This document shows positions 60,718 through 64,000 of a DNA stretch of 64,000 nucleotides, piece by piece. The DNA lies in contig NZ_JAEULY010000013.1 of the NCBI RefSeq assembly GCF_016793595.1, positions 56,770-120,769 on the forward strand, given 5' to 3'. The notes under the pieces were generated by a model that saw nothing but the letters and a program-made list of their open reading frames with translations, had not been told where the DNA came from and searched no databases. Both the position numbers and the translations under genes were made by a program. This DNA is from Phreatobacter sp. (GTDB lineage: Bacteria; Pseudomonadota; Alphaproteobacteria; Rhizobiales; Phreatobacteraceae). Numbering within the stretch: the first letter of the stretch is position 1; each line of letters begins with the position of its first letter.

Positions 60718-63414
60718 ATGTCGCTCTACCGCCTCGACCGCTTCTTCGCTCCGCGTTCGGTCGCCATTGTCGGCGCAACGGACCGGCCGCGCTCCATGGG
60801 GCAGGCCCTGATGGCGAACATGACGCGCGCGGGGTTCTCCGGCACGCTCTATCCCGTCAATCCGAAGCACCGGACGGTGGCCGGACTCACCGCCCATGCG
60901 AGCCTGTCCGAGCTTCCCGAGGTTCCGGACCTTGCCGTGCTCGCGACGCCCGGCGCGGCGATTCCCGGCCTCGTCGATGAAGCCGCCCGGATCGGCGTGC
61001 CATCGGCCGTGGTGATCTCAGCGCTGGAGCGGCAGGGCTACGAGAAGGCCGCGGGCCGCCTTTCCGACGCCGTTCGCGAACGGGCGATCCGTCTCGTCGG
61101 GCCGAACTGCTTCGGCGTCATCGCGCCGCATGGCGGAGTCGATGCGAGCTTCTCCTCGCGGCGGACGCGGCCGGGCTCGCTCGCCTTCATCTCGCAGTCG
61201 GGCGCCATCGCGGCGGCGCTGCTCGAATGGGCGGAGGTGCGCCATATCGGCTTTTCCGGCGTGGTGACGCTCGGTGACCAGCTCGACGTCGATACCGGCG
61301 ACTGCCTCGACTATTTCGCGGCCGATTACCGGACGCGCGCCATTCTCGTCTATATCGAGGCGATCCGCGACGTCCGGAAGTTCATGGCCTCGGCCCGGGC
61401 GGCTTCGCGCTCCAAGCCGGTGATCGTGCTGAAATCAGGACGGAGCATGGCGGCGGCCAATGCTGCGAAATCGCATACCGGCGCGCTGGCCGGGGCTGAC
61501 GACGTGTATGCGGCCGCCTTCGCGCGGTCCGGGCTTGTCCGGGTCAACGATCTCGACGAACTGATCGCAGCGGCGGAGACCCTGTCGCGCTATCCCTCGT
61601 TCTCGGGCGACCGGCTGAGTGTCGTCACCAATGGCGGAGGTCTCGGTGTGCTCGCGGTCGACGCGCTGATGGATCATGGCGGCAAGCTGGCACGGCTCGG
61701 CGAAGCGGCCAGAGAGAAGCTGGACCGTTCCATGCCCGCGACGTGGTCGGGCGGCAATCCCATCGACATTATCGGCGACGCGGATGCCGAGCGCTATGCG
61801 GCGGCGATGCAGGCGGCGCTGGAGGATCGCGAGAACGACGCGGTTCTGGTGATGAACTGCCCGACCGCGCTGCTGTCGAGCCGCGATGCGGCCGAGGCGG
61901 TGGCCGGGGTCGTGACCGACCAGAAGGCGAAGGGCGGACGCGCCAAGCCGGTCTTCTCGGTCTGGCTCGGCGACCAAGAGGAGGCGACCGGCATCTTCGC
62001 GCGCGCGGGGCTGCCGAGCTATCCGACCGAGTCGGAGGCGGTGCGCGGCTTCATGCATCTGGTGCGCTACCGGCGCGCGCAGGATGCGCTGATGGAGACG
62101 CCGGAGAATCACGAGATCGTGCCGCCCGCCGGTCTCGCCGCGTTGCGCACCGAACTGGACGCCGCGGTGAAGGCGAACAAGCGCTGGCTCGACCCGCTGC
62201 TGGTCGACCGCATCCTCACCGCCTACGGCATTCCGACGGTGCCGATCGGGGCGGCGCGCACACCGCGTGAGGCCGGCGATTTCGCTGAAACCTTCCTGAA
62301 TGGGGGCCAAGCCATCGCCGTGAAGATCCTGTCGCCGGATATCACCCACAAGTCGGATGTCGGCGGCGTGCGCCTTGGCCTCGCCACGCGAGGGGCGGTG
62401 GAGGCGGCGGTCGCCGAGATGCTGGAGCGTGTCCAGAGGCTGGTGCCGAAGGCGCGGATCGACGGCGTCATGGTGCAGCCGATGGTGCACCGGCCGGGCG
62501 CCATCGAGCTGATCGTCGGCCTCGCCGACGACCCCACTTTCGGCTCGGTCATGCTGTTCGGGCGCGGCGGCAAGGCGGTGGAACTGATCAAGGACCGCGC
62601 GCTGGCGCTGCCGCCGCTGGACATGCGGATCGCCCGCGACATGATCGCGAGAACCCGGATTTCCAAGCAGATGGCCGGCTATCGCGACGTGCCGCCGGTG
62701 GATACGGCCAAGGTCGCGGAGATCCTCGTGCGGCTGTCGCAGCTCGCCGCCGACCTGCCGCAGGTCGCGGAAATCGACATCAATCCGCTACTCGCGGATG
62801 CCAGCGGGATCGTCGCTCTGGATGCGCGGATCGGCGTTGGAGCGCCGCGCGCGAAGGGCCTCGTGCGCGGCGGCCATCCGCGCTTCGCGATCCGGCCCTA
62901 TCCGAAGGAGTGGGAGCGCGAGGCGGAGATCGAGAACGGCTTCCGCTTCCGCGTCCGTCCCGTGCGACCGGAGGACGAGGAGCTGTTCCGCGCCTTCCTC
63001 CAGCGGGTTGATCCCAACGATATCCGCCAGCGCTTCTTCACGCCGATCAAGGATTTCAGCCACGCCTTCGTCGCCCGCCTGACCCAGATCGACTATGCGC
63101 GGTCGATGGTGCTTGTGGCGCTCGACATCGAGACCGGCGACCTGCTCGGCGCGGTGCGTCTCCATGCCGACCCCGACAACGAGAATGCCGAATATGCCGT
63201 ATTCGTGCGCAGCGACATGCAGGGGCGCGGCCTCGGCGGCATGCTGATGCGGATGATCATCGAATACGGCCGTGGCCACGGTACCAAGCGCATCTACGGG
63301 CAGGTGCTGGCCGAAAACCGCGGCATGCTGACGCTTGCCCGCCAGCTCGGCTTCCGCGAAGGCCCCGACCCGGACGATCCCGGCCTGCGCAAGGTGGTGC
63401 TGGAACTCGCCTGA
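60718..63414 (+). CDS. Pat/YfiQ-type protein lysine acetyltransferase (acyl-CoA synthetase-like plus GNAT)
   Basis: 898 aa multidomain protein. Order: CoA-binding domain (residues 1-130, [18 protein letters not shown]), succinyl-CoA-synthetase-like ligase domains ([19 protein letters not shown], then [17 protein letters not shown]), ATP-grasp domain ([20 protein letters not shown]), and a GNAT domain at about 740-898 ([46 protein letters not shown]). Pat proteins acetylate metabolic enzymes such as acetyl-CoA synthetase and may be cAMP or NAD responsive. The start at 60718 is preceded by ACGGAGA. The full length is normal for the NDP-forming fusion family. Confidence 0.9.
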   Translation: MSLYRLDRFFAPRSVAIVGATDRPRSMGQALMANMTRAGFSGTLYPVNPKHRTVAGLTAHASLSELPEVPDLAVLATPGAAIPGLVDEAARIGVPSAVVISALERQGYEKAAGRLSDAVRERAIRLVGPNCFGVIAPHGGVDASFSSRRTRPGSLAFISQSGAIAAALLEWAEVRHIGFSGVVTLGDQLDVDTGDCLDYFAADYRTRAILVYIEAIRDVRKFMASARAASRSKPVIVLKSGRSMAAANAAKSHTGALAGADDVYAAAFARSGLVRVNDLDELIAAAETLSRYPSFSGDRLSVVTNGGGLGVLAVDALMDHGGKLARLGEAAREKLDRSMPATWSGGNPIDIIGDADAERYAAAMQAALEDRENDAVLVMNCPTALLSSRDAAEAVAGVVTDQKAKGGRAKPVFSVWLGDQEEATGIFARAGLPSYPTESEAVRGFMHLVRYRRAQDALMETPENHEIVPPAGLAALRTELDAAVKANKRWLDPLLVDRILTAYGIPTVPIGAARTPREAGDFAETFLNGGQAIAVKILSPDITHKSDVGGVRLGLATRGAVEAAVAEMLERVQRLVPKARIDGVMVQPMVHRPGAIELIVGLADDPTFGSVMLFGRGGKAVELIKDRALALPPLDMRIARDMIARTRISKQMAGYRDVPPVDTAKVAEILVRLSQLAADLPQVAEIDINPLLADASGIVALDARIGVGAPRAKGLVRGGHPRFAIRPYPKEWEREAEIENGFRFRVRPVRPEDEELFRAFLQRVDPNDIRQRFFTPIKDFSHAFVARLTQIDYARSMVLVALDIETGDLLGAVRLHADPDNENAEYAVFVRSDMQGRGLGGMLMRMIIEYGRGHGTKRIYGQVLAENRGMLTLARQLGFREGPDPDDPGLRKVVLELA

Positions 63415-63548
63415 CAGGTGGGGATAGGCGTTCGCGCAAACCCAGATTGCGCCTGCCTTTGCTGGAAAAGTTGTCCATAGCGTTACGCTCGATGCTATGT
63501 TTTCGGCTATTCGCGGAAGTCCGCCTGTCCTGCAAGGGAGTACCTGCC

Positions 63549-63857
63549 ATGAGCGCCGAGATCACCGTCGTCGATAATCCGCAAGCGCAGCAGTTCCAGG
63601 CCGTGGTGGACGGTCACACGGCCTTCGCCGAGTATCGGCTGATCCGCGGCGCGATCATGTTCACGCACACCGAAGTGCCGGAGGCGCTCGGCGGGCGTGG
63701 CATCGGCTCGGCGCTGATCAAGGCAGGCTTGCAGGCGGCCCGCGATCGCGACCTGAAGGTGATGCCGGTCTGCCCGTTCTTCGCCGCGTGGTTCGGCAAG
63801 CACCCGGAGGACCGCGACCTCCTGCACCCCTCGTACAAGACCGCGCTGGGGCTCTGA
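63549..63857 (+). CDS. Small GNAT-like N-acetyltransferase (YjdJ/NATD1 type)
   Basis: 102 aa, short single-domain acetyltransferase fold. ITVVDNPQAQQFQAVVDGHT opens it, then TEVPEALGGRGIGSALIKAG with the acetyl-CoA P-loop and PVCPFFAAWFGKHPEDRDL. The start at 63549 follows CAAGGGAG. The frame upstream (to 63447) has no such signal. Confidence 0.87.
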   Translation: MSAEITVVDNPQAQQFQAVVDGHTAFAEYRLIRGAIMFTHTEVPEALGGRGIGSALIKAGLQAARDRDLKVMPVCPFFAAWFGKHPEDRDLLHPSYKTALGL

Positions 63858-63861
63858 GCCC

Positions 63862-64000
63862 CTACCAGCTCTGCCTGAGCGCGACGCTTCCCCTGATGGA
63901 TCGGTGGCGGTCGCCGAGTTCGCCGTCGAGGGCGAGGGAGGCATTGAGGCCCTGGCGGAAGCGGGCCTCGACGCCGAGGGTGGCGAGCGCGGTGTGGGTG
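63862..64000 (-). CDS. 3' end of an outer-membrane beta-barrel/autotransporter-type gene
   Basis: Only the last 45 codons are in the window, read on the minus strand to a TAG at 63864-63862. The protein ends TLGVEARFRQGLNAS, LALDGELGDRH, RSIRGSVALRQSW: alternating hydrophobic residues and a terminal aromatic Trp, the signature of a last beta strand recognised by the BAM complex. The LDGELGDRH turn resembles autotransporter barrels. The rest lies to the right of the window. Confidence 0.6.
   Translation of the reverse strand, partial: THTALATLGVEARFRQGLNASLALDGELGDRHRSIRGSVALRQSW

Overview
The window comes from the chromosome of a GC-rich alphaproteobacterium, most likely a member of the Hyphomicrobiales (Rhizobiales). 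The evidence is base composition, dense ABC-transporter operons with Tat-type solute-binding proteins, alphaproteobacterial-style phn gene order, and Rhizobiales-like Pho boxes. The genus cannot be fixed from sequence reading alone.

Left region (1-31.8 kb) is metabolic. It opens with the 3' part of a Zn/Cd-type P1B ATPase. A GpdQ-like metallophosphodiesterase is then divergent from a five-gene sugar/glycerophosphoryl-type ABC operon (ATPase, two permeases, two tandem paralogous binding proteins). Next come a small aromatic or dicarboxylate catabolic cluster (HpaH-like hydratase, CMD protein, Bug binding protein, PDC-hydrolase-like amidohydrolase, GntR regulator) and a complete Liv-type transporter operon that ends in an aldehyde dehydrogenase and an unusual double RidA-like protein. 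A minus-strand operon follows, combining a polar amino-acid ABC transporter with an N-carbamoyl-D-amino-acid hydrolase, a PuuE/PgdA-type deacetylase and a TRZ/ATZ amidohydrolase. After it are a LysR/oligopeptide-binding-protein pair and a frameshifted YbaY-META protein.

Middle region (31,928-42,970) is an 11-kb integrated element in the 3' half of tRNA-Arg(ACG). It is bounded by a 55-bp direct repeat; the intact tRNA and a tyrosine integrase lie at the right end. It is a decayed prophage: a portal-gene fragment is joined to a truncated terminase, followed by a tape-measure protein. It carries an AbrB-Doc-HicB toxin-antitoxin cassette and a two-gene module of an AbiTii-domain protein plus a membrane-anchored protein. 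The module is the best candidate here for an under-described defence system. The right part holds an XRE regulator, a MerR-like regulator with paired palindromic operators, a small Xis-like protein and the integrase.

Right region (43-64 kb) begins with a histidine kinase, a degenerate flavoprotein disulfide oxidoreductase, a secreted phytase-like esterase, a DUF1330 protein and an FkbM methyltransferase. It then has a full phosphonate locus: phnGHIJKLMN (C-P lyase), phnF, phnCDEE (transporter) and a hexapeptide transferase. It closes with a Pat-type protein acetyltransferase, a small GNAT and the 3' end of an outer-membrane beta-barrel gene.

Across the window, Pho-box-like arrays (7-bp half-sites every 11 bp) lie in front of the phosphodiesterase/ABC cluster, the phytase-like gene and the phn genes. 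This suggests that three separate loci here belong to one phosphate-starvation regulon for scavenging organic phosphorus.
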